A stretch of 64,000 nt of DNA from CAIOYC01 sp965277345 (GTDB lineage: Bacteria > Pseudomonadota > Alphaproteobacteria > Caulobacterales > Caulobacteraceae): assembly GCA_965277345.1 (NCBI GenBank), contig CBDICI010000004.1, positions 1,860,001 to 1,924,000 of the forward strand. Direction: 5' to 3'. A model generated the notes under the pieces. It saw nothing but the letters and a program-made list of their open reading frames with translations, searched no databases and was not told the DNA's origin. Each line of letters opens with the position of its first letter. Within the stretch, counting starts at the first letter, position 1. A program made the position numbers and the translations under genes. Shown here piece after piece: positions 50,285 to 57,634 of this stretch.

Positions 50285-50674
50285 ATGGCCAAGGAACCGC
50301 AGCGCGTCAAAAAGCGCGAACGCAAGAACATCATCTCCGGCGTCGCGCACGTGAACGCCTCGTTCAACAACACCATGATCACGATCACCGACGCCCAGGG
50401 CAACGCGATCGCCTGGTCCTCCGCCGGCACCATGGGCTTCAAGGGGTCGCGCAAATCGACTCCCTACGCCGCGCAGGTCGCCGCCGAGGATGCGGGCCGC
50501 AAGGCCATGGAGCACGGCGTGAAAACGCTGGAAGTGAACGTGTCCGGTCCGGGTTCCGGCCGCGAGTCGGCGCTGCGCGCGCTGCAGTCGGTGGGCTTCA
50601 CCATCTCCACGATCCGCGATGTGACCCCGATCCCGCACAACGGCTGCCGCCCGCCCAAGCGCCGTCGCGTCTGA
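50285..50674 (+). CDS. rpsK: 30S ribosomal protein S11
   Basis: A 129-residue platform protein. KNIISGVAHVNASFNNTMITITDAQGNAIAWSSAGTMGFKGSRKSTPYAAQVAAEDAGRKA and TPIPHNGCRPPKRRRV match the family. Six bases separate it from rpsM. Confidence 0.99.
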   Translation: MAKEPQRVKKRERKNIISGVAHVNASFNNTMITITDAQGNAIAWSSAGTMGFKGSRKSTPYAAQVAAEDAGRKAMEHGVKTLEVNVSGPGSGRESALRALQSVGFTISTIRDVTPIPHNGCRPPKRRRV

Positions 50675-50747
50675 TCCGCCTTCGCCTGACTATTTAAGGC
50701 GCGGGCTCCCCCGGTCCGCGTCTGCACCTACGTTCGAGAGACCCCCC

Positions 50748-51764
50748 GTGATCGAAAGAAACTGGCAAGAGCTGATCCGTCCCGAAAAGCCGCAGATCGA
50801 GACCGGCAAGGACGCTCAGCGCAAGGCCCGCATGGTCGCTGAACCGCTTGAACGCGGCTTCGGCGTCACGCTCGGCAACTCCCTCCGTCGCGTCCTGCTG
50901 TCCTCGCTGCAGGGCGCCGCCGTCACCGCCATCCAGATCGACGGCGTGGTGCACGAGTTCTCCTCCATCGAGGGCGTGCGCGAGGACGTGGTCGACATCG
51001 TCCTCAACATCAAGCAGTTGGCGCTGCGGATGCACTCCGATGGCCCCAAGCGCATGACGTTGCGCGCGGAGGGGCCGGGTCCGGTCACCGCCGGCCAGAT
51101 CGATGCGCCGTCGGATATCGAGATTCTCAACACCGACCACGTGCTGATGACGCTGGACGAGGGCGCATCGGTGCGCGTCGAGTTCACCGTGCAGAACGGC
51201 AAGGGCTATGTGTCCGCCGAGCGCAACCGTCCCGAAGACGCCCCCATCGGCCTGATCGCCGTGGACGCGCTCTATTCGCCGGTAAAGCGCGTGGCCTATC
51301 GGGTCGAGCCGACCCGCCAGGGCCAGTCGCTCGATTACGACAAGCTGATCCTGGAAGTGGAGACCAACGGCGCGGTCACTCCGGTGGACGCGGTGGCCTA
51401 TGCCGCGCGCATCCTGCAGGACCAGCTGCAACTGTTCATCACCTTCGACGAGCCCAAGAAGAAGGTGGAGGGCGAGGCCAAGCCGGAACTGCCCTTCAAC
51501 CCGGCGCTGCTGAAGAAGGTGGACGAGCTGGAATTGTCGGTCCGCTCGGCCAACTGTCTGAAGAACGACAACATCGTCTATATCGGCGACTTGATCCAGA
51601 AGACCGAGGGCGAGATGCTGCGCACCCCGAACTTCGGCCGCAAGTCGCTGAACGAGATCAAGGAAGTGCTCGGCGGCATGGGCCTGCACCTCGGCATGGA
51701 TGTGCCGAACTGGCCGCCGGAAAATATCGAAGACCTGGCCAAGAAGTTCGAAGACCAGATCTAA
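50748..51764 (+). CDS. rpoA: RNA polymerase subunit alpha
   Basis: A 338-residue subunit that starts RNA polymerase assembly. It begins with GTG (50748). The N-terminal dimerisation domain contains EPLERGFGVTLGNSLRRVLLSSLQGAAVTAIQIDGVVHEFSSIEGVREDV. The C-terminal domain, LELSVRSANCLKNDNIVYIGDLIQKTEGEMLRTPNFGRKSLNEIKEVL, contacts UP elements and activators. The length is standard. Confidence 0.99.
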   Translation: MIERNWQELIRPEKPQIETGKDAQRKARMVAEPLERGFGVTLGNSLRRVLLSSLQGAAVTAIQIDGVVHEFSSIEGVREDVVDIVLNIKQLALRMHSDGPKRMTLRAEGPGPVTAGQIDAPSDIEILNTDHVLMTLDEGASVRVEFTVQNGKGYVSAERNRPEDAPIGLIAVDALYSPVKRVAYRVEPTRQGQSLDYDKLILEVETNGAVTPVDAVAYAARILQDQLQLFITFDEPKKKVEGEAKPELPFNPALLKKVDELELSVRSANCLKNDNIVYIGDLIQKTEGEMLRTPNFGRKSLNEIKEVLGGMGLHLGMDVPNWPPENIEDLAKKFEDQI

Positions 51765-51783
51765 CAGGCCTATCTGCGCTGCT

Positions 51784-51801
51784 CCGGACCTTCGGGTCCG
51801 G
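51784..51801 (+). other. Stable UUCG-capped hairpin between rpoA and rplQ
   Basis: CCGGACC, TTCG loop, GGTCCGG: a perfect 7-pair stem with the very stable UUCG tetraloop, 20 bases after the rpoA stop. No U-tract follows, so it is more likely an RNA-processing or stabilising element than a terminator. Confidence 0.6.
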
Positions 51802-51925
51802 GTCCTGTGAAGCCGTTCCGCGGCGGAGGATCCCGGCGCTTCGCGAGGACCAGCCGGGGAGACGGGCTGGAGTGGATGAACGGCGCCGCGGCGCGGAGAT
51901 GGGCCAGAGGCCCCGGAGTATTGAA

Positions 51926-52333
51926 ATGCGTCACGGTAACGCCCACCGCAAGCTCGGCCGCACCTCGGCCCACCGCACCGCCATGTTCGCCAACATGGCG
52001 GCCAGCCTGATCAAGCACGAGCAGATCGTCACCACCCTCCCCAAGGCCAAGGAACTGCGCCCCTTCGTCGAAAAGCTGGTCACCCTGGCCAAGCGCGGCG
52101 ATCTGCACGCTCGCCGCCAGGCCATCAGCCAGGTGCGCGACATAACCCAGGTCGGCAAGCTGTTCGCCACCCTCGGCCCGCGCTATCAGGAGCGCCAGGG
52201 CGGCTATATCCGCGTGCTCAAGGCCGGCTATCGCCACGGCGACAATGCGCCCATGGCGGTGATCGAGTTCGTCGATCGCGACGTGGACGCCAAGGGCCTG
52301 GACAGCGGTCCGGTCTACGCCGGCGAGGAATAG
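51926..52333 (+). CDS. rplQ: 50S ribosomal protein L17
   Basis: A 135-residue protein and last gene of the ribosomal cluster. MRHGNAHRKLGRTSAHRTAMFANMAASLIKHEQIVTTLPKAKELRPFVEKLVTLAKRGDLHARRQA is diagnostic. The ATG at 51926 lies 161 bases after rpoA; the open frame upstream has no family similarity. RAKGLDSG-type endings are typical. Confidence 0.98.
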   Translation: MRHGNAHRKLGRTSAHRTAMFANMAASLIKHEQIVTTLPKAKELRPFVEKLVTLAKRGDLHARRQAISQVRDITQVGKLFATLGPRYQERQGGYIRVLKAGYRHGDNAPMAVIEFVDRDVDAKGLDSGPVYAGEE

Positions 52334-52424
52334 TCCGACTTCACGGACTGTTGAGCGCCGCTTTCGCGGCATTGTCGCACGACCCGCTCAACCTCGGTCT
52401 CTCAACCTTTGGGAGGCCCTCGTC

Positions 52425-52733
52425 ATGCCCGTCTCGGATACGCCGGAAGCCACCGCGCGTCGCAACAGCAACTATCGCGACTATATCCACGATCAGCTCC
52501 AGCAGGAGCGCACCGCCACCGACCACGCCACGATCCTGAAGAAGCAGGCGCCGGCGCGAATCCGCCAGATGCAGGCGGCCTGGACCGCCGCCAATCTGCC
52601 GCCCGACCCCGCCGGCGGCGACGATCTCAGCCACTACCATGTGGTGGAGCGGATGCTGGACGAGCAGGCCTATTATCCCCCGCACGACAAGCGGACGGAG
52701 AGCCCGCCTATGCCGCTATCCACAAGCAGATGA
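52425..52733 (+). CDS. Hypothetical protein, first gene of an ATGA-coupled pair
   Basis: A 102-residue soluble protein with no recognised family. Its first 60 residues are charged and helix-prone (ATARRNSNYRDYIHDQLQQERTATDH), followed by SHYHVVERMLDEQAYYPPHDKR. GGGAGG 8 bases before the ATG supports translation. The stop TGA overlaps the ATG of the HNH-type gene (ATGA at 52730-52733), so the two are probably co-translated. It may be a partner or regulator of the downstream protein, or the two frames may be one gene with a natural or sequencing frameshift. Confidence 0.55.
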   Translation: MPVSDTPEATARRNSNYRDYIHDQLQQERTATDHATILKKQAPARIRQMQAAWTAANLPPDPAGGDDLSHYHVVERMLDEQAYYPPHDKRTESPPMPLSTSR

Positions 52734-53185
52734 CGATCGCCGACGACAAGCATTGCCTGGTCTGCGGCGTTCAGCATTCCACCCTGGCCGACCCGGCGAG
52801 GAACCCGTTCGGCGCCATCCAACTGGAGACCCACCACCACACCATCGAATGGGCGCTGGCCAACGCCATCGATCCGGACAAGTTCAACCAGCATATCCGG
52901 CCCGGCCTGCAGCATCTGGCCGAGGCGCGGCCGGCGGGCCTTTCATCGCTCTATACGGCGTTCGACGCGGCCTATGCCCAGCCGATGGATTTGAAGACCA
53001 TTCAGGACTGGGTGGACCACGGCTATGACAATCTGTGGGTGCTGTGCGACGTGCACCATCGTCACAAGTTCGTCGGCATCCACGCCATCACCTATCCCAT
53101 CTGGGGGCCGCAGGACGTGGTGAACGAGAACTCCATCGCCCACGCCATCGCGGAAGCCAAAAGCGCGGGGAACGCCAACGTCTGA
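52730..53185 (+). CDS. HNH-endonuclease-like zinc-finger protein
   Basis: A 151-residue protein. CLVCG near the start gives the first zinc pair. LETHHHTIEWALANAID supplies the first His of an HNH motif, YDNLWVLCDVHHRHKFVGIH the Asn and second His, and the Cys-x-x-His the second zinc pair. That is the order of a beta-beta-alpha-metal (HNH) nuclease: C-x2-C, H, N, C-x2-H, H. An insertion of about 50 residues between them contains IRPGLQHLAEARPAGLSSLY. It could cut nucleic acid; the target is unknown. It starts inside the last codons of the previous gene. Confidence 0.6.
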   Translation: MTIADDKHCLVCGVQHSTLADPARNPFGAIQLETHHHTIEWALANAIDPDKFNQHIRPGLQHLAEARPAGLSSLYTAFDAAYAQPMDLKTIQDWVDHGYDNLWVLCDVHHRHKFVGIHAITYPIWGPQDVVNENSIAHAIAEAKSAGNANV

Positions 53186-53250
53186 ACGGCGGACCAAGAC
53201 CGACACAAAGCTGATATACCCCACGAGGTGCGGTCTTGGGGGAGGTTCAT

Positions 53251-54522
53251 ATGCGCGGGTCGATCCGCTGGGCGCTGTTCGGTCTCGTGGCCGTCTGTAT
53301 GTCCGGATGCGCCTTCATGGCGCGTCAGCCCTACGGTGTCGCCGCCCAAGAGGGCGGCCACGGTCATAGCGGCAGAGCGGAGCAAGCCGCGCGGCCGGTG
53401 ATCCTGATCTCCATCGACGGGTTCCGGGCCGACTATCTGGATCGAGGCGCCACGCCCAATCTGAAGGCGCTGGCCGAGGGCGGGGCGCGGGCGGAGCGGA
53501 TGCGGCCTTCGTTTCCCTCGCTGACCTTCCCCAACCACTACACCCTGGTCACCGGCAAGACGCCGGACCACCACGGCATCGTCGCCAATACTTTCGAGGA
53601 CCCGGCCCTGCCCGACGGCAGGTTCCGCATCGCCTCCAAGGCTGCGGTGACCGACCGAAAATCCTGGGACGGGGCGACGCCGATCTGGGTCACCGCCGAG
53701 CGGGCGGGCATCCACGCCGGAACCGAGTTCTGGCCGGGCTCGGAGGCGGATATCCAGGGCGTGCGACCGAGCCTCTATACCCCGTTCGATCAGAGCGTTT
53801 CTTCGGACGCACGGGTGGATACGGTGCTGTCCTGGCTCGATCTGCCCCTCAGCCAGCGTCCGGGCTTCCTGACCCTGTATTTCGATATCGTCGACACCGC
53901 CGGCCATCACCACGGCCCGGACTCGCCGGAGGTGAACCAGGCCCTGTCCACCGTGGACGCCGCCATCGGCCGGCTGGAGGCGGGGCTGAAGGCGCGGGGG
54001 ATCGACCCCAATCTGGTCATCGTCGCCGATCACGGCATGGCCGCCACCCCGCCGGACCATCGCCTCTATATGGATAGCTGGGCCGATCCGGCCGGCTTTC
54101 GCATCGTCAGCGCCGACGCGGTGGCGCAACTCGTGCCAGCATCGGGCGCGGTGACCGCCCGGCTGGTGGGGCCGCACGACCACGCTGTCTGTTATAGCAA
54201 GGCCGACATTCCGGCGCACTTTCGCTACGGGACCAATCCCCGCATCGCCCCGGTGGTCTGCATCGCCGAGGTGGGCTGGCTCCTGACAACCCATGAGCGC
54301 GAGGGACGCGAGCGCGCGCCGATCCTGGGCGAGCACGGCTATGACCCGGCCGCTCCCAGTATGGGCGCCCTGTTCATCGCCAACGGCCCCGCGATCCGGC
54401 GCGGGGTGGGGCTGGCGCCGTTCCCCAACACCGACGTCTACGACCTGTTGGCTCGGCTGCTGCGGCTGGCGCCGGAACCGAATGACGGGACACTGGCCGA
54501 TCTGAAACCGGCGCTTCGCTAA
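53251..54522 (+). CDS. Nucleotide pyrophosphatase/phosphodiesterase-family lipoprotein (alkaline phosphatase superfamily)
   Basis: A 423-residue secreted protein. The signal ends in a lipobox (VAVCMSGC), so it is probably membrane-anchored. The catalytic core has the metal-binding Asp in ILISIDGFRADYL, the nucleophile Thr in SFPSLTFPNHYTLVTGKTPDHHGI, the DTAGHHHGP metal site, and VIVADHGMA. The C-terminal GEHGYDP gives the last metal His. Such enzymes hydrolyse nucleotides or phosphodiesters in the periplasm. The ATG at 53251 follows GGGGGAGG; an in-frame TTG is 5 codons upstream. Confidence 0.92.
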   Translation: MRGSIRWALFGLVAVCMSGCAFMARQPYGVAAQEGGHGHSGRAEQAARPVILISIDGFRADYLDRGATPNLKALAEGGARAERMRPSFPSLTFPNHYTLVTGKTPDHHGIVANTFEDPALPDGRFRIASKAAVTDRKSWDGATPIWVTAERAGIHAGTEFWPGSEADIQGVRPSLYTPFDQSVSSDARVDTVLSWLDLPLSQRPGFLTLYFDIVDTAGHHHGPDSPEVNQALSTVDAAIGRLEAGLKARGIDPNLVIVADHGMAATPPDHRLYMDSWADPAGFRIVSADAVAQLVPASGAVTARLVGPHDHAVCYSKADIPAHFRYGTNPRIAPVVCIAEVGWLLTTHEREGRERAPILGEHGYDPAAPSMGALFIANGPAIRRGVGLAPFPNTDVYDLLARLLRLAPEPNDGTLADLKPALR

Positions 54523-54529
54523 GATCGGC

Positions 54530-54578
54530 TTGCACATAGTTGCGACATGGGTTAAATATTCCGCCAAGGAGGAATATT
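54530..54578 (+). promoter_or_regulatory. Promoter and 8-base dyad (candidate operator) of the VOC/ArsR operon
   Basis: TTGCAC (54530-54535), 17-base spacer, TAAATA (54553-54558). A perfect inverted repeat, AATATTCC (54555-54562) and GGAATATT (54571-54578), overlaps the -10 box and the ribosome-binding site AGGAGG (54567-54572) of the first gene. This is where an ArsR repressor would block transcription. Confidence 0.55.
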
Positions 54579-54579
54579 C

Positions 54580-55041
54580 ATGCCCGACCTGTCCAAGCGA
54601 CCCGCCGTCACGCCCGCTGTGGTCTACAAGGACCCCATGGCCGCGTTCGAGTGGCTGCAGACCGCCTTCGGCTTCGAACCCGCCATGCTGATCACCGATG
54701 GCGACGGTAAGCTGGCGCACTCGGAGATGACCTTCGGCGACGGCTGGATCATGGTCGGCAACGAGTGGAGCGAGAACCACAGGAGCCCCGCCAGCCTCGG
54801 CGACAAGTGCACCCAGACCGTCCACGTGCAGATGACCGAGGACATCGACGCGCATTGCCAACGCGCCCGCGCGGCCGGGGCGGAAATCCTGATGGAGCCG
54901 GAGGACCAGTTCTACGGCGACCGGTCCTATCGCGCCCGCGACCCGGAGGGCCACATCTGGACCTTCGGCCAGACCGTGAAGGACATCTCACCCGAAGCGT
55001 GGGACAAGGACAGCGGGTTGAGGACCAAGCTCTGGCCGTGA
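54580..55041 (+). CDS. VOC (glyoxalase/bleomycin-resistance-type) domain protein
   Basis: A 153-residue protein with two beta-alpha-beta-beta-beta modules: VVYKDPMAAFEWLQTAFGFEPAMLITDGDGKLAHSEMTFGDGWIMVGNE, then TVHVQMTEDIDAHCQRARAAGAEILMEPEDQFYGDRSYRARDPEGHIWTFGQ. This is the PhnB/YdcE-like branch. The substrate is unknown. It heads a four-gene operon, with ArsR, SRPBCC and MmcQ proteins downstream. Its stop overlaps the ArsR GTG. Confidence 0.9.
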   Translation: MPDLSKRPAVTPAVVYKDPMAAFEWLQTAFGFEPAMLITDGDGKLAHSEMTFGDGWIMVGNEWSENHRSPASLGDKCTQTVHVQMTEDIDAHCQRARAAGAEILMEPEDQFYGDRSYRARDPEGHIWTFGQTVKDISPEAWDKDSGLRTKLWP

Positions 55042-55391
55042 ACGCCCATGCCGCACGGCTCGACCGGACGCTGACCGCCCTGGCCGATCCGCATCGCCGC
55101 CGGGTGGTGGAGCTGCTACGCGAGCGGCCGCTGCGCGCCGGCGAACTGGCGGCGGCGGCCGAGCTCACCCCGCCGGCCATGAGCCGCCACCTCAGGACCC
55201 TGCGCCTGGCCGGGTTGGTGGAGGAACGGCACGATGGGTTCGACGCGCGCGTGCGCATCTATCAACTGAGGCTGGAGCCCATGGCGGACCTGGCGAGCTG
55301 GCTGAAGGAGACCGAGGCGCTGTGGGCGGCCCAGCTCACCGCCTTCCGCGACCATCTCCTCGCCTTGGATGCGGCGGGGGAGGGGAGGTGA
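55038..55391 (+). CDS. ArsR-family transcriptional regulator
   Basis: A 117-residue winged-helix repressor that starts with GTG (55038). LDRTLTALADPHRRRVVELLRERPLRAGELAAAAELTPPAMSRHLRTLRLAGLVEERHDG is the ArsR DNA-binding domain. There is no Cys-rich metal site, so it is of the non-metal type often paired with SRPBCC proteins. It is translated by GTGA overlap with the VOC gene. It probably controls its own operon through the dyad at 54555-54578. Confidence 0.92.
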   Translation: MNAHAARLDRTLTALADPHRRRVVELLRERPLRAGELAAAAELTPPAMSRHLRTLRLAGLVEERHDGFDARVRIYQLRLEPMADLASWLKETEALWAAQLTAFRDHLLALDAAGEGR

Positions 55392-55864
55392 GCTCCCGCA
55401 TCCTGGTGGCGCTGCGCGTACCGGGATCGCCCGGGCGCGCCTTTCGCGTGTTCACCGAGGAGACCGGCCTGTGGTGGCGCGCCAACCCGCTGTTCAACTT
55501 CACCCCGCGCAGTCCGGGCATGGTGGCGTTCGAGCCGCCCATCGCCGAGGCGGGGGGGCGATTCGTCGAGCGGCTACCCAACGGCAAGACCTTCCTGATC
55601 GGCGAGGTCAGCGTGTGGGAGCCCGGCCGCCGGCTGGTGTTCGCCTGGCGCCAGGCGGCCTTCGCGCCGAACCAGACGACGGAGGTGGAGATCGCCTTCG
55701 AGGCCGTCGCAGACGAGACCCGCGTCACGGTTCAGCATACCGGCTGGGACGGCGTGCCGCAGACCCACGTGGCCAAGCATGGCATGACGGCCGTGCTGTT
55801 CGGCCAATATCACGGAGCATGGTGGCGCACCCTGCTCTCCTCGCTGAAGGAGCATCTGGCATGA
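55388..55864 (+). CDS. SRPBCC-domain (AHSA1-like) protein
   Basis: A 158-residue hydrophobic-ligand-binding protein. It starts with GTG inside the ArsR stop (GTGA). VALRVPGSPGRAFRVFTEETGLWW, SVWEPGRRLVFAWRQAAFAPNQTTEVEIAFEAVADETRVTVQHTGWD and the C-terminal GAWWRTLLSSLKEHL helix are typical of AHSA1/START-like proteins. ArsR-SRPBCC pairs are common in alphaproteobacteria. The ligand is unknown. Confidence 0.9.
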   Translation: MSSRILVALRVPGSPGRAFRVFTEETGLWWRANPLFNFTPRSPGMVAFEPPIAEAGGRFVERLPNGKTFLIGEVSVWEPGRRLVFAWRQAAFAPNQTTEVEIAFEAVADETRVTVQHTGWDGVPQTHVAKHGMTAVLFGQYHGAWWRTLLSSLKEHLA

Positions 55865-56220
55865 GCGGCAGTGTCGAACAGGTGGCGGCCCTTGCGCTCG
55901 CCCTCCCGGAAACCGAGCATGGCCAGCATTTCGATATCCCCGACTTCCGCGTGCGCGGGAAGATCTTCTGCACCGCCCGCACCGCCGAACCCCTGGCCAT
56001 GGTCAAGCTGCCGCCGGAGGTCCAAACCGCTGTCATCGCGCTGCATCCCGAGGCTATAAGTCCCGCGGCAGGGGCGTGGGGTCGCGGGGCGTCGACCCTG
56101 GTCCGTACCGATCTTGCGCCTCCGGCGTTGCTGGCCGACCTTGTCGTCTCAGCCTGGCGTCATGTGGCGCCCAAGACCCTGGTGGCCGCGTATCTGGCCG
56201 AGCAGCAAGGACCGCGTTAG
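55861..56220 (+). CDS. MmcQ/YjbR-family protein
   Basis: A 119-residue protein. VEQVAALALALPETEHGQHFDIPDFRVRGKIFCTARTAEPLAMVKLPPEVQTAVIALHPEA matches the YjbR/CyaY-like fold described as DNA-binding. It is translationally coupled (ATGA) to the SRPBCC gene. The tail TLVAAYLAEQQGPR is short. No activity is established for this family. Confidence 0.88.
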   Translation: MSGSVEQVAALALALPETEHGQHFDIPDFRVRGKIFCTARTAEPLAMVKLPPEVQTAVIALHPEAISPAAGAWGRGASTLVRTDLAPPALLADLVVSAWRHVAPKTLVAAYLAEQQGPR

Positions 56221-56224
56221 CCGG

Positions 56225-57574
56225 ATGGCCGAGACCACCCACGAGCAGATCGTCACCGAGGCGCCCGTGACCGCCCAGCCGCCGATGACCGATGCGGTTA
56301 TGCCGGACGCGGGCCGGCGGCAGGCGGCTGTGCTGTTCATCTTCTTCACCGCCCTGATGGACGTAACGGCGCTCGGCCTGATGATTCCGGTGTTGCCCAA
56401 CCTAATCAAGCACTTCGTCGGCGCGGGGCTTGGCGACTCAGCCGCGACGGCTCGCGCGGCGGAGGTGACACGTTACTTCACTTTCACCTGGGGTGTGATG
56501 CAGTTCTTCGTCGGCCCGATCCTCGGCATGGTTTCCGACCGGTTCGGCCGCCGGCCCGTCCTGCTGATCTCGATCTTCGGGCTCGGCATCGACTATCTGT
56601 TCATGGCCCTGGCGCCGAGCCTGTGGTGGCTGTTCATCGGGCGCATAATCAATGGCGCGACTTCCGCCAGCATTTCCACCGCCAATGCCTATGTGGCCGA
56701 TATCACCAAGCCGCGGGACCGGGCCAAGGCGTTCGGGCTGATGGGCGCGACCTTTGGTATCGGCTTTATCATCGGCCCGGCGCTGGGGGGCCTGCTGGGG
56801 CAGATCGACCTGCGCCTGCCCTTCTTCGTTTCCGCGGCGCTGGCCCTCTGCAACTGGCTCTACGGCTTCTTCGTCCTGCCCGAGAGCCTGCCCAAGGATC
56901 GACGGAGTCCGGCGCTGAACTGGCGGCGCGCCAACCCCATCGCCGCCTTTGGGCTCCTGATCGAGCGGCCGAGCCTGCTTGGATTGTCGCTCGTCATGGT
57001 GTTGTTCCAGCTGGCTTACAACGTCTTCCCATCGATCTTCATCCTATTCGTTGGCCACCGCTGGGGCTGGGGACCGGCCATCGCGGGATCGACCATGATG
57101 CTGAACGGTGCATTGTCATTGCTTGTCCAGGCCCTCGTAGTGCAGCGGGTGGTGAAGGCGGTGGGCGAGCGCGGCGCCTTGCTCAGCGGCCTGTTCTTCA
57201 TCGCTGCCGCCTTCCTGGTCTATGGCCTCGCGCCGACCTGGCAGATCTTCATGTGCGCCGCGCCGCTCGGCGCCCTCGGCGGCCTGATCGGACCCGGCGC
57301 CCAAAGCCTGATGTCGCGCCGCGTGCCCGGTAATCAGCAGGGGCGGCTCCAAGGGGTGAACTCTGGTGTCATGGGGCTGTGCTCCATCGCCGGGCCGCTG
57401 ATCTACCTCTCGGCGCTAAGTTTTTCGGTGCGCACGGAAAGGACCCTGGGCTTGCCCGGCCTGCCCATCCTGATCGCGGCGGGGTTCTGCGTGGCGGCGC
57501 TGATCGCCGCGTGGTTCCTGGCCAAGCCCGTGGCGGACGCGGACGGTGAGACCGCCGCCCCTTCGCCATCATAG
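56225..57574 (+). CDS. MFS transporter, TetA-like (TCR/Tet family)
   Basis: A 449-residue carrier with twelve hydrophobic segments. Motif A (FVGPILGMVSDRFGRRPVLLISIFGLGIDYLFMALAPSLWWLF) and the segment RIINGATSASISTANAYVADITKPRDRAKAFGLMGATFGIGFIIGPALGGLLG with antiporter motif C (GFIIGPALGG) identify the tetracycline-type drug/H+ antiporters. There is a 42-residue hydrophilic start. The ATG at 56225 lies 5 bases after the MmcQ gene, so it may be co-transcribed. The substrate is not predictable. Confidence 0.92.
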   Translation: MAETTHEQIVTEAPVTAQPPMTDAVMPDAGRRQAAVLFIFFTALMDVTALGLMIPVLPNLIKHFVGAGLGDSAATARAAEVTRYFTFTWGVMQFFVGPILGMVSDRFGRRPVLLISIFGLGIDYLFMALAPSLWWLFIGRIINGATSASISTANAYVADITKPRDRAKAFGLMGATFGIGFIIGPALGGLLGQIDLRLPFFVSAALALCNWLYGFFVLPESLPKDRRSPALNWRRANPIAAFGLLIERPSLLGLSLVMVLFQLAYNVFPSIFILFVGHRWGWGPAIAGSTMMLNGALSLLVQALVVQRVVKAVGERGALLSGLFFIAAAFLVYGLAPTWQIFMCAAPLGALGGLIGPGAQSLMSRRVPGNQQGRLQGVNSGVMGLCSIAGPLIYLSALSFSVRTERTLGLPGLPILIAAGFCVAALIAAWFLAKPVADADGETAAPSPS

Positions 57575-57634
57575 GGCCGAAAATCTCGGCTTGATCGTGG
57601 GCAGGTTCAACCCACCCCGGATCGCTTACCGCAC

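Noticed and set aside
52425..53185. A single frameshifted gene instead of two coupled genes
   Set aside because: It remains possible, but the ATGA junction and a plausible zinc-motif start (MTIADDKHCLVCG) favour two genes, so they are listed separately with reduced confidence.
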